The position numbers and the translations under genes were made by a program. DNA of 36,940 bases from an uncultured Sellimonas sp. (GTDB lineage: Bacteria > Bacillota > Clostridia > Lachnospirales > Lachnospiraceae). Positions 24,068-33,536 of the stretch are shown piece after piece (the first letter of the stretch is position 1; each line of letters starts with the position of its first letter). The DNA lies in the NCBI GenBank assembly GCA_904393575.1, contig CAJFMZ010000004.1:1-36940 (forward strand), written 5' to 3'. A model generated the notes under the pieces. That model searched no databases and was not told the DNA's origin. It saw only the letters and a list, made by a program, of their open reading frames with translations.

Positions 24068-25126
24068 ATGAAGATTATTGTATTAGCAGGCGGACTCAGT
24101 ACCGAGCGGGATGTTTCCTTGAGTTCCGGTGCCGGAATCTGCCGCACATTGAGAGAAATGGGACACGATGCCTTCCTGCTGGATCCGTTTCTTGGGCTTC
24201 CGGATGCCGGGGAGGATCTGGAAGCAGTCTTTACCAGACCGGACGCCGGACTTGCCATCGCATCCGGTATCCGTTCTACCGAACCGGACCTGGCAGCGGT
24301 CAAGGCATCCAGAGAAGACAAGTCAGACTGCTTTTTTGGCGCCAATGTAATCGAGCTGTGCCGGCTTGCTGATATCGTATTTATGGGGCTCCACGGCGAT
24401 GTCGGGGAGAACGGAAAGCTTCAGGCAGCCTTTGATGTCCTCGGTATCCGCTATACGGGTCCAAGTTCTCTTGGCTGTGCCCTTTCCATGGACAAAGAGA
24501 TCACCAAAGTGATCTTTGAAGCCAACGAGATCCCGACCCCTAAGGGAACCTGGATGAAAAAATCTGCCCCGGATCATTCCCTCGCCTCCACCGGACTTTC
24601 CCTTCCCCTTGTGGTCAAACCGTGTTCCGGCGGTTCCAGTATCGGAGTTTATTTTGCCCATACGGAAGAGGAATTTGACCAGGCGGTCAAAGAATCCTTC
24701 CGCTACGAGGACGAAATCATTATTGAAGAATATATCAAAGGACGAGAGCTGGCCTGCGGCGTCATTGACGGCAAGGCCCTTCCTGTGATCGAGATCTGCC
24801 CGAAAAACGGGTGGTTTGACTACGCAAACAAATATCAGGACGGCATGACCGAGGAGATCTGTCCTGCCCGGATTCCGGAGGAGACTGCCCGTCAGATCCA
24901 GGCCATCGCTGAAAAGGCATTTAAAGCACTCAAGCTCGATGTCTATGCCCGGGCCGATTTCCTTCTGACCGAAGACGGCCGCATATACTGCCTGGAATAC
25001 AACAGCCTCCCTGGCATGACAGCAGCAAGTCTGCTGCCAAAAGAGGCAAAGGCATCCGGCATTGAATTCGGGGATCTCTGCGAACTGTTAATTGAAAAAT
25101 CCATGGACGCCCGTTACCGCGGGTAA
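24068..25126 (+). CDS. ddl: D-alanine--D-alanine ligase family protein
   Basis: The enzyme joins two D-alanines for the peptidoglycan precursor. The 352-residue ATP-grasp protein has IIVLAGGLSTERDVSLSSG at the N-terminus and FMGLHGDVGENGKLQAAFD near residue 105. It also has YTGPSSLGCALSMDKEITK, PLVVKPCSGGSSIG near 195 and EYIKGRELACGVIDG. The metal and substrate end reads CLEYNSLPGMTAASLLPKEA. AAGGAGG precedes the ATG. Directly followed by murF, it supplies the D-Ala-D-Ala that MurF attaches. A D-Ala-D-Lac or D-Ala-D-Ser ligase cannot be excluded from motifs alone, but no resistance genes lie nearby. Confidence 0.92.
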   Translation: MKIIVLAGGLSTERDVSLSSGAGICRTLREMGHDAFLLDPFLGLPDAGEDLEAVFTRPDAGLAIASGIRSTEPDLAAVKASREDKSDCFFGANVIELCRLADIVFMGLHGDVGENGKLQAAFDVLGIRYTGPSSLGCALSMDKEITKVIFEANEIPTPKGTWMKKSAPDHSLASTGLSLPLVVKPCSGGSSIGVYFAHTEEEFDQAVKESFRYEDEIIIEEYIKGRELACGVIDGKALPVIEICPKNGWFDYANKYQDGMTEEICPARIPEETARQIQAIAEKAFKALKLDVYARADFLLTEDGRIYCLEYNSLPGMTAASLLPKEAKASGIEFGDLCELLIEKSMDARYRG

Positions 25127-25149
25127 TTACCAAAGACAGGAGAACATAT

Positions 25150-26580
25150 ATGAAAGGGTTATCTCTGGCAGCAATTGCCACCGCCTGCGGAGGCACCTGT
25201 TTCGGTCCAAAAGAGCTTCTTCACCGGGAAATCACCGGCGTGGCGATCGACAGCCGCAAAATTGAAGAAGGTTTCCTTTTCGTTCCGATCAAAGGGGCAC
25301 GGGCAGACGGACATGATTTTATTGAACAGGTAATGGAGCAGGGCGCACTTTGCACCCTGTCCGAACATCCTCTGGGGGATGTATCATACCCGTATATTCT
25401 TGTGACTTCCACGGAACAGGCGCTCAAAGACCTGGCGCGCTATTACCGCAGTCAGCTGAACCTGAAAGTAATCGGCATCACCGGCAGCGTCGGAAAGACC
25501 AGCACCAAAGAGCTGATCGCCTCTGTCCTGGAGCAGAAATACCGGGTATTGAAAACAGAAGGAAACTACAATAACGAAATCGGTCTTCCTCTGACCATCT
25601 TCCGGCTGACAGAAGAAGATGAAATCGCAGTTCTGGAAATGGGCATTGACCATTTCGGCGAGATGCACCGGCTGGCGGACATTGCCCGCCCGGATGTAGG
25701 GGTCATTACCAATATCGGCTACGCCCACCTGGAAAATCTCGGCTCACGGGAGGGAATTCTCAAGGCAAAAACCGAAATGTTCGACCATCTCCAGCCGGAT
25801 TTCAGCGTGGTTTTAAACGGAGACGATGACATGCTGCGGACCATCACCGAGGTTCACGGACAAAAGCCCGTGTTTTTCGGCATTGACTCCGCCGCCCCGG
25901 TTTTCGCCTCCCACATCGAAAACAGAGGACTCAAGGGAACACTTTGCACGATTCAGCTTCCGGCCTGCCAAAGCTTCCCGGAAATCACGATTCAGGCCGA
26001 CATTCCGATCCCAGGAAGACATATGGTATACAACGCCCTGGCGGCCTCCTATATCGGACGCCTTTTCGGGCTTTCAAAGGAAGAAATCGAAGCCGGAATC
26101 CACGCACTTCAGCCGGTAGCCGGCCGGAATCATCTGATTGAGACACCTGCTCTCACGATTCTGGATGACTGCTACAACGCTAACCCGGCTTCCATGAAAG
26201 CATCCCTTGATGTACTCTCTCTTGCATGCGGACACCGCACCGCTGTCCTGGGAGATATGAAAGAACTGGGAGAAAACGAGGACCGCCTGCATTTCGAGAC
26301 CGGGGAATACGCTGCCCGCAAAGGCATCGACCAGATCATCTGCATCGGACCTCTTGCTGAAAACATGTACCAGGGAGCCAAAAATATTGCCTCCGGCAAT
26401 ACGGTACTCTACTATCCGGACAAAGAACAGTTTCTGAAGGAACTCCCTTCCTTATTTCATGCCGGAGACACCATCCTGGTCAAGGCATCCAATTCCATGA
26501 AATTTGCTGAAATTGTAGATACATTAAAAAAATTTGACTGCCCGGACACCGGCAGCACTGACAAAGGAGAAACACTATGA
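25150..26580 (+). CDS. murF: UDP-N-acetylmuramoyl-tripeptide--D-alanyl-D-alanine ligase
   Basis: MurF adds D-Ala-D-Ala to the UDP-MurNAc-tripeptide in the last cytoplasmic step of precursor synthesis. The 476-residue protein has the three Mur ligase domains. The N-terminal part contains GVAIDSRKIEEGFLFVPIKG, the ATP loop ITGSVGKTSTK is at residues 110-120, and ETEGNYNNEIGLPLTIFRLT-type sequence follows. GIDHFGEMHRLADIARPDVG sits in the central domain. The C-terminal part has LDDCYNANPASMKASLDVL and AVLGDMKELGENEDRLH. CAGGAG precedes the ATG. Its stop overlaps the start of the HAD phosphatase gene. Confidence 0.94.
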   Translation: MKGLSLAAIATACGGTCFGPKELLHREITGVAIDSRKIEEGFLFVPIKGARADGHDFIEQVMEQGALCTLSEHPLGDVSYPYILVTSTEQALKDLARYYRSQLNLKVIGITGSVGKTSTKELIASVLEQKYRVLKTEGNYNNEIGLPLTIFRLTEEDEIAVLEMGIDHFGEMHRLADIARPDVGVITNIGYAHLENLGSREGILKAKTEMFDHLQPDFSVVLNGDDDMLRTITEVHGQKPVFFGIDSAAPVFASHIENRGLKGTLCTIQLPACQSFPEITIQADIPIPGRHMVYNALAASYIGRLFGLSKEEIEAGIHALQPVAGRNHLIETPALTILDDCYNANPASMKASLDVLSLACGHRTAVLGDMKELGENEDRLHFETGEYAARKGIDQIICIGPLAENMYQGAKNIASGNTVLYYPDKEQFLKELPSLFHAGDTILVKASNSMKFAEIVDTLKKFDCPDTGSTDKGETL

Positions 26581-27383
26581 TGGATTACCGGCTTCTGGCC
26601 CTGGATCTCGATGGCACACTGACCAATTCCAAAAAAGAAATCACCCCTCCTACCAGGGAGGCACTGATCCAGATACAGGAGAATGGAATCAAAGTAGTTC
26701 TCGCAAGCGGACGCCCTACCACAGGCGTCCTTCCACTTGCCAGAGAACTGGAGCTGGAACGTTTCGGAAGCTACATTCTTTCCTTCAACGGCGGCAGAAT
26801 CACCGACTGCCGCAGCCAGGAGATCATTTACAACCGGCTCCTTCCAAAAAACATTGCCGCACCCCTGTTCGAAATTGTCAGCCACTATGACGTCGACCTT
26901 GTCGGCTACTCCAAAGGAGCCATTCTATCCGGTCTGCACACCAACCAGTACACGGAACTGGAATCCCGGATCAACGGTCTGCCAATCCAGCAGGCAGTAC
27001 CCTTCACAGAACATATCGAAGCAGAAAACAACAAATTCCTCGTCACCGGGGAACCTGACGAAATTTCACGAGTCAGAAAAGAACTCATTCCGCATTTTCA
27101 CGGACTGCTCAACATCTACTGCTCCGACCCGTTCTTCCTGGAGATCATGCCACAGAACATCGACAAGGCACATTCCCTTGGGAAACTCCTCTCAAGCATC
27201 GGACTGACCGCCGACCAGATGATCTGCTGCGGCGACGGCTACAACGACATCACCATGATCGAATCCGCCGGCCTCGGCGTCGCCATGGCAAACGCCCAGC
27301 CCGCCGTCAAAGAAGTCGCCGACTACATCACACTTTCCAACGATGACGACGGCATCCTCCACGTAATCCAACAGTTTTTCTAA
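26577..27383 (+). CDS. Cof-type HAD-IIB phosphatase
   Basis: A 268-residue cytoplasmic HAD hydrolase, probably a sugar-phosphate or flavin-phosphate phosphatase. Motif I is ALDLDGTLTNS with nucleophile Asp10 and Asp12. Motif II is VLASGRPT (Ser near residue 44), followed by FNGGRI typical of the C2B cap. Motif III/IV is MICCGDGYNDITMIESAGLG near residue 222, with the late DYITLSNDDDG. The start overlaps the murF stop (ATGA), and AAAGGAG precedes it. The substrate cannot be predicted. It is the last gene of the pncB-ddl-murF run. Confidence 0.9.
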   Translation: MMDYRLLALDLDGTLTNSKKEITPPTREALIQIQENGIKVVLASGRPTTGVLPLARELELERFGSYILSFNGGRITDCRSQEIIYNRLLPKNIAAPLFEIVSHYDVDLVGYSKGAILSGLHTNQYTELESRINGLPIQQAVPFTEHIEAENNKFLVTGEPDEISRVRKELIPHFHGLLNIYCSDPFFLEIMPQNIDKAHSLGKLLSSIGLTADQMICCGDGYNDITMIESAGLGVAMANAQPAVKEVADYITLSNDDDGILHVIQQFF

Positions 27384-27387
27384 CTAC

Positions 27388-27421
27388 GGGGACGTGTACC
27401 TGTGAATCGGTACATGTCCCC
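27388..27421. repeat. Extragenic palindrome between convergent genes
   Basis: GGGGACGTGTACC (27388-27400) and GGTACATGTCCCC (27409-27421) pair over 13 bp, with one G-T wobble and an 8-nt loop TGTGAATC. No U-run follows in either direction. GGGGAC-type palindromes around a TGTGAATC-like loop are, from memory, a dispersed element of Firmicutes genomes similar to REP sequences. It may also end both converging transcripts. Confidence 0.6.
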
Positions 27422-27428
27422 AAGATGG

Positions 27429-28541
27429 TTATTCGAACATCCGGGCGGCGTCTTTGAGGAGTTGCCGGATCTGGAGGTGTTGTGGACATGCTTTTTCGCA
27501 TTTGCCGCATGCTATGCAGTCGGATGCTTTTCCTTTGTCCTGTGTGATGGTTTGGTAGTCGTTTTTGCTTTTTTCGTTTTCGTACTGGATTTTGTCGTTG
27601 ACGCAGTTGAAGATGTCCGGAATCGGGATCTGTTTTGGGCATCCGTCGGTGCAGTATCTGCAGGTGGTGCAGGAGATCATTTTCTGTGCGTGGAAGATCT
27701 CTGCTACGTTTTTGACTGCGTCCTGTTCTTTCCTGGTCAGTGGATGGAAGTCTTTCATAAAGCTTATGTTGTCGTTCATCTGTTCCATGTTGCTCATTCC
27801 GGAGAGTACCATCATGATGTTGTCGAATCCTGCGGCGAAGCGGATTGCGTAGCTTGCGTTGGTTCCTCCCTGAAGGGCGTCGAAGATATCCTGTGCTTTT
27901 TTCGGCAGACGGATGAGTTTGCCTCCTTTGACCGGTTCCATGACGATCACTGGTTTCCCGTGTTTTTCGCAGACATCATAACAGGCTTTGCTCTGTACTT
28001 CTTTGTCCAGATAATCTGCGTAATTGAACTGGAGCTGTACGGCTTCCAGTTCCGGATGATCTGTCAGAATCTGATCCAGTACTTCTGCAGTATCGTGGAA
28101 GGAGATGCCTACATGGCGGATTTTTCCTTCTTCTTTTAATTTCTGTGCCATCTCATAGGCATGGCATTTCTGGAATTTCTTATAGTTCTCTGCGTTCTGC
28201 GCATGCATCAGATAGAAGTCAAAATAGGTGACTCCGCATGCTTCCAGCTGGCTTTCGAAAAACGGACGGATGTCCTCTTCTTTTTCGAAGTATGGATCCG
28301 TCAGTTTATCGGTCAGAATGAAGCTTTCTCTTGGATGCCGTTTTACGAGGCATTCCCGGATCGCTGTTTCGCTTTTTCCCTGCAGATATCCTCTGGCCGT
28401 GTCAAAGTAGTTAAATCCCGCATCCAGGAACGTATCAATCATTTTGATAAATTCCTGCTGATCCACTTCCTCTCCGTTCATAGGAAGGCGCATGCATCCG
28501 AATCCGAAGTTCTTTTTTACGTTGTCAAATCTGTTGTTCAT
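27429..28541 (-). CDS. Aldo/keto reductase with two C-terminal [4Fe-4S] clusters
   Basis: The 370-residue enzyme is an NAD(P)H-dependent aldo/keto reductase fused to a ferredoxin-like tail, common in anaerobes. The barrel begins FGFGCMRLPMNG and has the catalytic pair in FNYFDTARGY (Asp47, Tyr52), with a Lys in FILTDKL near residue 79. YFDFYLMHAQNAENYKKF contains the conserved His. The C-terminal end holds two cysteine sets, CTTCRYCTDGCPKQ and CIACGKCEKACPQHL, each able to ligate one [4Fe-4S] cluster. It has its own promoter and is convergent with the HAD phosphatase gene. The substrate is unknown. Confidence 0.9.
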   Translation of the reverse strand: MNNRFDNVKKNFGFGCMRLPMNGEEVDQQEFIKMIDTFLDAGFNYFDTARGYLQGKSETAIRECLVKRHPRESFILTDKLTDPYFEKEEDIRPFFESQLEACGVTYFDFYLMHAQNAENYKKFQKCHAYEMAQKLKEEGKIRHVGISFHDTAEVLDQILTDHPELEAVQLQFNYADYLDKEVQSKACYDVCEKHGKPVIVMEPVKGGKLIRLPKKAQDIFDALQGGTNASYAIRFAAGFDNIMMVLSGMSNMEQMNDNISFMKDFHPLTRKEQDAVKNVAEIFHAQKMISCTTCRYCTDGCPKQIPIPDIFNCVNDKIQYENEKSKNDYQTITQDKGKASDCIACGKCEKACPQHLQIRQLLKDAARMFE

Positions 28542-28576
28542 GTTCTATTCACCGCTTTCTTTTTTCTTCTCTTTTT

Positions 28577-28605
28577 ATTGTAATCCATTCTTATTTCCGG
28601 GGCAA
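28577..28605 (-). promoter_or_regulatory. Promoter of the aldo/keto reductase gene
   Basis: On the minus strand TTGCCC (28605-28600) and TACAAT (28582-28577) are 17 bp apart, about 36 bp before the ATG. Confidence 0.65.
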
Positions 28606-28651
28606 TCCTTTGGCCAGTCTTTCTGCCATGCCATCCAAAACAGGTCCATTC

Positions 28652-28692
28652 AAAAAATCCGCCGGCTGGAATCTGAAATTCCCTCCGGCGGA
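28652..28692 (-). terminator. Terminator of the ABC exporter operon
   Basis: On the minus strand TCCGCCGG (28692-28685) pairs with CCGGCGGA (28665-28658), extended by a GGAAT/ATTCC inner pairing, and is followed by six U (28657-28652). It lies about 40 bp past the stop of the second exporter gene. Confidence 0.85.
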
Positions 28693-28733
28693 GTGTTCTC
28701 TGAAACAGGCGGTATCCTGTATCTTTGTATGTT

Positions 28734-30632
28734 TTAGGACGCAAAGTTTCCTGTATACAGCTGATAATATTTTCCTTTTGCCTCAATGAGGTCATCGTGG
28801 GTTCCTCGTTCAATGATTCGTCCCTGTTCCATAACCATGATGCAGTCGGAATTCTTAACAGTAGACAGACGATGGGCGATGACAAAGGTCGTTCTTCCTT
28901 TCATCAGGGCGTCCATACCGGCCTGTACCAGCTTTTCAGTACGGGTATCGATAGATGAGGTCGCCTCGTCCAGAATCAGTGCCGGCGGATCTGCCACTGC
29001 CGCACGAGCGATGTCAAGGAGCTGCCGCTGTCCCTGGCTTAGGTTGGATCCGTCTCCGGTCAGCATGGTGTTGTATCCATCCGGGAGACGCCGGATAAAT
29101 CCATCGGCGTTTGCAAGTTCCGCCGCCTTGATACATTCTTCGTCCGTGGCATCCAGTTTTCCGTATCGGATATTGTCCATTACGGTTCCGGTGAACAGGT
29201 GGGTATCCTGAAGCACCATACCAAGAGATCTTCTCAGATCCTGTTTTTTAATCTTGTTGATATTGATACCATCATAACGGATCTTTCCATCTACAATGTC
29301 GTAGAACCGGTTGATCAGGTTGGTGATGGTCGTCTTTCCGGCTCCTGTAGCGCCGACAAACGCGATCTTCTGCCCTGGTTTTGCGTACAGGGAAATATTG
29401 TGCAGGACGATCTTGTCTTCGTTATATCCGAAATCCACATCATCAAAGACCACGCCGCCTTCCTGCTTCCGGTATGTAACCGTTCCATCCGCTTTATGCG
29501 GGTGCTTCCACGCCCAGATATTCGTCCGGACAGGAGATTCGGTCAGGTTGCCGTTCTCGTCTTCTTTTGCGTTGACCAGTTCCACATACCCTTCGTCTTT
29601 TTCCGGTTCCTGATCCATCAGCTCAAAGACACGCTGTGCTCCGGCTGCCGCATTGACAACGAAGTTGATCTGCTGGCTGACCTGGGTAATCGGGTTGGTA
29701 AAGCTCCGGTTGAGTCCCACAAAGGTAACAACGGTACCGATGGTCACTCCTGCCAGTCCATTGATTCCCAGAATCGCTCCCACAATCGCTACCAGTGCAT
29801 AACTGATCCATCCGATATTGGCATTGATCGGCATCAGAAGGTTTGCGTACCGGTTCGCCATGTTGGTGCTGTGCCGAAGTCTTTCATTGACTTTGTGGAA
29901 ATCCTCCATTGCCTGCTCTTCGTGACAGAATACTTTGACTACCTTCTGTCCGTCCAGCATTTCTTCGATGAAACCGTCGACGGTTCCCAAATCGATCTGC
30001 TGACGGATGTAATATTTTCCGGACAGTTTGGAAAAATTGGCTGTCACAGTCAACATGACACAGGCGGTCAGGATCGAAATAATGGTCAGTGCCGGATTTA
30101 AAATGATCATGGTGATCAAGGTGGCTGTCATGGAGATCAGTGAGTTAATGATCTGTGGAATACTCTGACTCAAAAGCTGTCTGAGGGTATCCACGTCGTT
30201 GGTGTATACCGACATGATGTCTCCATGTGCATGGGTATCAAAATATTTGATCGGCAGAGATTCCATCCTGCGGAACAGATCATCTCTTAAATGCCGCATG
30301 GTACCCTGGCTGACATTAACCATAATCCGGTTATAGCAAAAGGCGGTAATGACTCCGGTTCCCATAACACAGACAAGCTGCACCAGATCTTTGGCAAGTC
30401 CGCTGAAGTCCCTGGAGCCGCTCTTAAGCATCGGCGTAATATAGTCATCAATCAAAGTCTGAGGGAATGTGGCCCCCACAACCGTTGCCACAGCGGTGAT
30501 CAAAATGCAGATGACCACAATCAAAAATGGAATTTTATAATAGTGAAGCATATATCGAATGACCCGGCTGATCAGCCTGGTAGCCGTATTCATCCTGGAT
30601 CCTGATGGTCTTTCATTGCTCTTTTCGCTCAT
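28734..30632 (-). CDS. ABC exporter subunit with canonical ATP site (TM288/BmrD-like)
   Basis: The 632-residue half-transporter has six membrane segments (about residues 35-335) and a complete nucleotide-binding domain. Its Walker A is GATGAGKTT, signature NLSQGQRQL, Walker B ALILDEATSSID with the catalytic Glu, and switch IAHRLSTV with His. A 40-50-residue insert (around EPEKDEGYVELVNAKEDENG) lies between the membrane part and the ATPase. Together with the gene just before it (24 bp away) it should form a heterodimeric exporter with one working ATP site, like TM287/288, LmrCD or BmrCD, often for drugs or peptides. AGGAGG precedes the ATG. The substrate is unknown. Confidence 0.9.
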   Translation of the reverse strand: MSEKSNERPSGSRMNTATRLISRVIRYMLHYYKIPFLIVVICILITAVATVVGATFPQTLIDDYITPMLKSGSRDFSGLAKDLVQLVCVMGTGVITAFCYNRIMVNVSQGTMRHLRDDLFRRMESLPIKYFDTHAHGDIMSVYTNDVDTLRQLLSQSIPQIINSLISMTATLITMIILNPALTIISILTACVMLTVTANFSKLSGKYYIRQQIDLGTVDGFIEEMLDGQKVVKVFCHEEQAMEDFHKVNERLRHSTNMANRYANLLMPINANIGWISYALVAIVGAILGINGLAGVTIGTVVTFVGLNRSFTNPITQVSQQINFVVNAAAGAQRVFELMDQEPEKDEGYVELVNAKEDENGNLTESPVRTNIWAWKHPHKADGTVTYRKQEGGVVFDDVDFGYNEDKIVLHNISLYAKPGQKIAFVGATGAGKTTITNLINRFYDIVDGKIRYDGININKIKKQDLRRSLGMVLQDTHLFTGTVMDNIRYGKLDATDEECIKAAELANADGFIRRLPDGYNTMLTGDGSNLSQGQRQLLDIARAAVADPPALILDEATSSIDTRTEKLVQAGMDALMKGRTTFVIAHRLSTVKNSDCIMVMEQGRIIERGTHDDLIEAKGKYYQLYTGNFAS

Positions 30633-30655
30633 AATGCTGTTCTCCTCCTTTCTGA

Positions 30656-32395
30656 TTATGCCGGCTGGTCAAAGTCTCCGCTTCCTTCCAGCTGTGAGTT
30701 GTAAATTTCCTGGTAAATTGCATTGTATTTCAGAAGATTTTCGTGAGTGTCAAAGGCGTCAATTCTTCCTTCTTCCAGGACGAGAATCCGGTCTGCGGAC
30801 TCCACGCTGGAAACACGCTGCGCAATGATAATCTTTGTAGTTCCTGGAATTTTCTTGGCAAACGCAGCACGGATGCTGGCATCCGTTGCTGTATCCACGG
30901 CACTGGTAGAATCATCCAGGATCAGTACCTTTGGTTTTTTCAGAAGGGCACGGGCAATACACAGACGCTGTTTCTGTCCTCCGGAGACATTGGCTCCGCC
31001 CCGCTCGATCCGGGTCTCATATCCTTCCGGCATCCGGTCGATAAACTCATCCGCGCATGCTGATTTACATGCCTCGATGCACTCTTCCTCCGTTGCATCC
31101 GGATTTCCCCATCGGAGATTATCCAGAATGGTTCCGGAAAACAGTGTATTTTTCTGAAGTACCACGGAAACCCGATTTCTCAGTACTTCCGTATCATATT
31201 TACGGACGTCCACGCCTCCTACGCAGACCGATCCCTCATCTACATCATAAAGACGGCAGATCAGATTCACAAGACTGCTCTTTCCAGAACCTGTTCCTCC
31301 GATGACTCCAATCGTCTCTCCGCTCTTTATGTGCAGGTCGATATCCGACAGCGCATTTTTTCCGCTTCCATGTTTATATGAGAAATTCACATGGTTAAAG
31401 TCAATACGTCCGTCTTCCACTTCCATGACCGGGTTCTCCGGATCCGTCAGATCTGCCTTTTCATCAAGCACTTCGCTGATACGACGGATACTTGCCATGG
31501 ACATACTGATCATTACGACAACCATGGACAGCATCATCAGACTCATCAAAAGGGACATGATGTAGCTGAACAGACTGGTCAGATCACCGGTCGTTAACGT
31601 ACCGCCCACAATAAACTGTGCGCCAAACCAGGATACGGAAATAATACAGAAATATACCGCAACCATCATGGCCGGGTTGTTAAATGCCAGAAGCCCCTCT
31701 GCCTTGACTGACAGATCATAGAGCATCTTGGACGCTTTTGCGAATTTTTCATTTTCATAGTCTTCACGCACAAAGGCTTTTACGACACGGATGGCCGTTA
31801 CGTTTTCCTGGACACTGGCATTTAAGTCATCGTATCTGCGGAAAACCTGACGGAAAATCTTCAATGTCACCACCATAATGGAGCCGATGACTATGACCAG
31901 AAAGAAGACCGCGATCAAGAACATGCTGCTGAGCTGCCTGTTGATGATCAGACACATGGCAAAACTGAAAATCAGATTCAAAGGTGCCCGGACGGCCACA
32001 CGAATCACCATCATATATGCGTTCTGTACATTGGTGATATCCGTTGTCATACGGGTTACAAGTCCCGGCACACTAAACTTGTCAATATTGGAAAAAGAAA
32101 ACGTCTGGATATTGGCATAAATTGCCTCACGCAGATTTGCAGACAGCCCGGATGATGCACTCGCCGCGTTCTTTCCGGCAAGTCCTCCAAATGTCAGGCT
32201 CAAAAATGCCATAACGACCATCAGGGCGCCATAACGGTATACCACAGATAGATTGGACTGTTGGAGTCCTCTGTCAATAATGATGGCCGTAACAAAAGGC
32301 ATCAGTATTTCCATAATTACTTCGAGAGCGGTCAGTCCAATACACAGAAAAGTATCCCGTTTATACTTTCCCAGTTGCTGTATTACTTTTCTCAC
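30656..32395 (-). CDS. ABC exporter subunit with degenerate ATP site (TM287/BmrC-like)
   Basis: The 579-residue half-transporter has six membrane segments and an ATPase with Walker A GGTGSGKSS (366-374), signature SGGQ (471-474) and Walker B LILDD. Asp495 replaces the catalytic Glu, and the switch region reads IIAQRVSSV with Gln instead of His. Both changes are the hallmark of the degenerate-site subunit of heterodimeric exporters such as TM287. It starts at GTG 32395, with AGGAGG 8 bp before it. It is the first gene of the exporter operon, divergent from a LysR gene whose operator-like palindrome overlaps this promoter. Confidence 0.92.
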   Translation of the reverse strand: MRKVIQQLGKYKRDTFLCIGLTALEVIMEILMPFVTAIIIDRGLQQSNLSVVYRYGALMVVMAFLSLTFGGLAGKNAASASSGLSANLREAIYANIQTFSFSNIDKFSVPGLVTRMTTDITNVQNAYMMVIRVAVRAPLNLIFSFAMCLIINRQLSSMFLIAVFFLVIVIGSIMVVTLKIFRQVFRRYDDLNASVQENVTAIRVVKAFVREDYENEKFAKASKMLYDLSVKAEGLLAFNNPAMMVAVYFCIISVSWFGAQFIVGGTLTTGDLTSLFSYIMSLLMSLMMLSMVVVMISMSMASIRRISEVLDEKADLTDPENPVMEVEDGRIDFNHVNFSYKHGSGKNALSDIDLHIKSGETIGVIGGTGSGKSSLVNLICRLYDVDEGSVCVGGVDVRKYDTEVLRNRVSVVLQKNTLFSGTILDNLRWGNPDATEEECIEACKSACADEFIDRMPEGYETRIERGGANVSGGQKQRLCIARALLKKPKVLILDDSTSAVDTATDASIRAAFAKKIPGTTKIIIAQRVSSVESADRILVLEEGRIDAFDTHENLLKYNAIYQEIYNSQLEGSGDFDQPA

Positions 32396-32490
32396 TGCAA
32401 AAACCTCCTGTCTAGTTACTTCTTACCGTTTTTGTATTTCTTTTGCCGAGTCGGAAGCTCTTTTCTTTTGTCAGCTTCCTAACTGTCTCC

Positions 32491-32543
32491 TATGATATTA
32501 AATCATAAATTCTCTTGAATGAAAATTGAAAAAATGGTATCAT
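32491..32543. promoter_or_regulatory. Divergent promoters with a LysR-type operator
   Basis: TATGAT (32491-32496) and ATCATA (32502-32507) form an inverted repeat with 5-bp spacing, matching the T-N11-A operator pattern of LysR regulators. For the LysR gene (plus), TTGAAT (32515-32520) and TATCAT (32538-32543) are 17 bp apart. For the exporter (minus), the -10 TATGAT (32507-32502) is itself one arm of the palindrome, with a weak -35 at 32530-32525. Binding there could control both directions. A second smaller repeat, ATGC/GCAT, is at 32546-32560. Confidence 0.6.
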
Positions 32544-32581
32544 TGATGCAATAAACGCATTAATAGAAAGAAGGAACGCCT

Positions 32582-33472
32582 ATGAACACTCAGCAGTTGA
32601 AAACATTTATTCAGGTGGCGGAAAATCTGAACTTTGCAAGAGCCGCTGAATCGCTCAATATTACCCAGTCCGCTGTCTCCCGGCAGATCCACGCTCTGGA
32701 AGAAGAGCTGGACGCCAAACTGCTCCACCGCACTACCCGTACCGTCCGTCTTACTCCTGCGGGAATCAGCTTCTTAGACGATGCGAAGCAGGTCGTAGAG
32801 CGGCTGAATTACGCCACCGCCAAGCTGCATCATCATACAGAAACCAGTATGCAGATGATCTCCGTTGGATGCGGGAGCGAAGCCCATCTCGATTTTCTCG
32901 ATGGCGTCCTGGATATCTGTCTCAAGGAGATGCCTTCCCTCCACCCGTTTTTGAGAATCATCTCCCACCGGTCGCTATTAAACCTGTTTTACCACGGGGA
33001 GATCGATCTCCTGATCGGATTTCAGAATGATGTTCCTCTGAGAGGATCTGTGGTGTACGATGAGCTGCTTCACACGCCGCTGTGCTGTGTTTTCCCACGG
33101 ACCCATGCCTTTGCCGAAAAGGACGAGATTTCGGAAAAGGATCTCTTTTCGGAACGGCTTGTCTTCTGCAATTCCTATGCCCTTCCCTCGGAAGCCTCCG
33201 AGTATCAGAACCGCATCGCCGGGTACATGCCGCCGGAATCCATCTATTTCTGCGACAATCTTCAGGCGGCCCTGACTCTTGTCCGGGCAGGCTACGGCTA
33301 TTGCATTCTTCCTCAGTCCCGGTTTCCTGACCGGAGACTTTGCTACATTCCGCTGACCGGAGCCGCTTCCCTTTCCTACGGACTCTTCTATAAAAAAGGG
33401 AACGACAATCCTACTTTGAAAAAATTCATCTCCATCGCAAAAAACAGTGTGAAAACGGATACCCTGTCCTGA
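32582..33472 (+). CDS. LysR-family transcriptional regulator
   Basis: The 296-residue regulator starts with the LysR winged helix (MNTQQLKTFIQVAENLNFAR, then AAESLNITQSAVSRQIHALE) and a linker helix. A periplasmic-binding-protein-like effector domain follows from about residue 90 (ISVGCGSEAHLDFLDGVLD, DLLIGFQNDVPLRGSVV, YGYCILPQ). It is transcribed away from the heterodimeric ABC exporter and probably controls it through the palindrome between them. GAAGGA precedes the ATG. The effector is unknown. Confidence 0.92.
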   Translation: MNTQQLKTFIQVAENLNFARAAESLNITQSAVSRQIHALEEELDAKLLHRTTRTVRLTPAGISFLDDAKQVVERLNYATAKLHHHTETSMQMISVGCGSEAHLDFLDGVLDICLKEMPSLHPFLRIISHRSLLNLFYHGEIDLLIGFQNDVPLRGSVVYDELLHTPLCCVFPRTHAFAEKDEISEKDLFSERLVFCNSYALPSEASEYQNRIAGYMPPESIYFCDNLQAALTLVRAGYGYCILPQSRFPDRRLCYIPLTGAASLSYGLFYKKGNDNPTLKKFISIAKNSVKTDTLS

Positions 33473-33477
33473 AAAAC

Positions 33478-33513
33478 AAAGCCATGGGCTCTTTTGTCAG
33501 TCCCATGGCTTTT
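33478..33513 (+). terminator. Terminator of the LysR gene
   Basis: AAAGCCATGGG (33478-33488) pairs with CCCATGGCTTT (33502-33512) around a 13-nt loop, followed by T and G. It sits between convergent genes and may work in both directions. Confidence 0.8.
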
Positions 33514-33536
33514 GCCTGTTTATCTTATTTCTTCTT

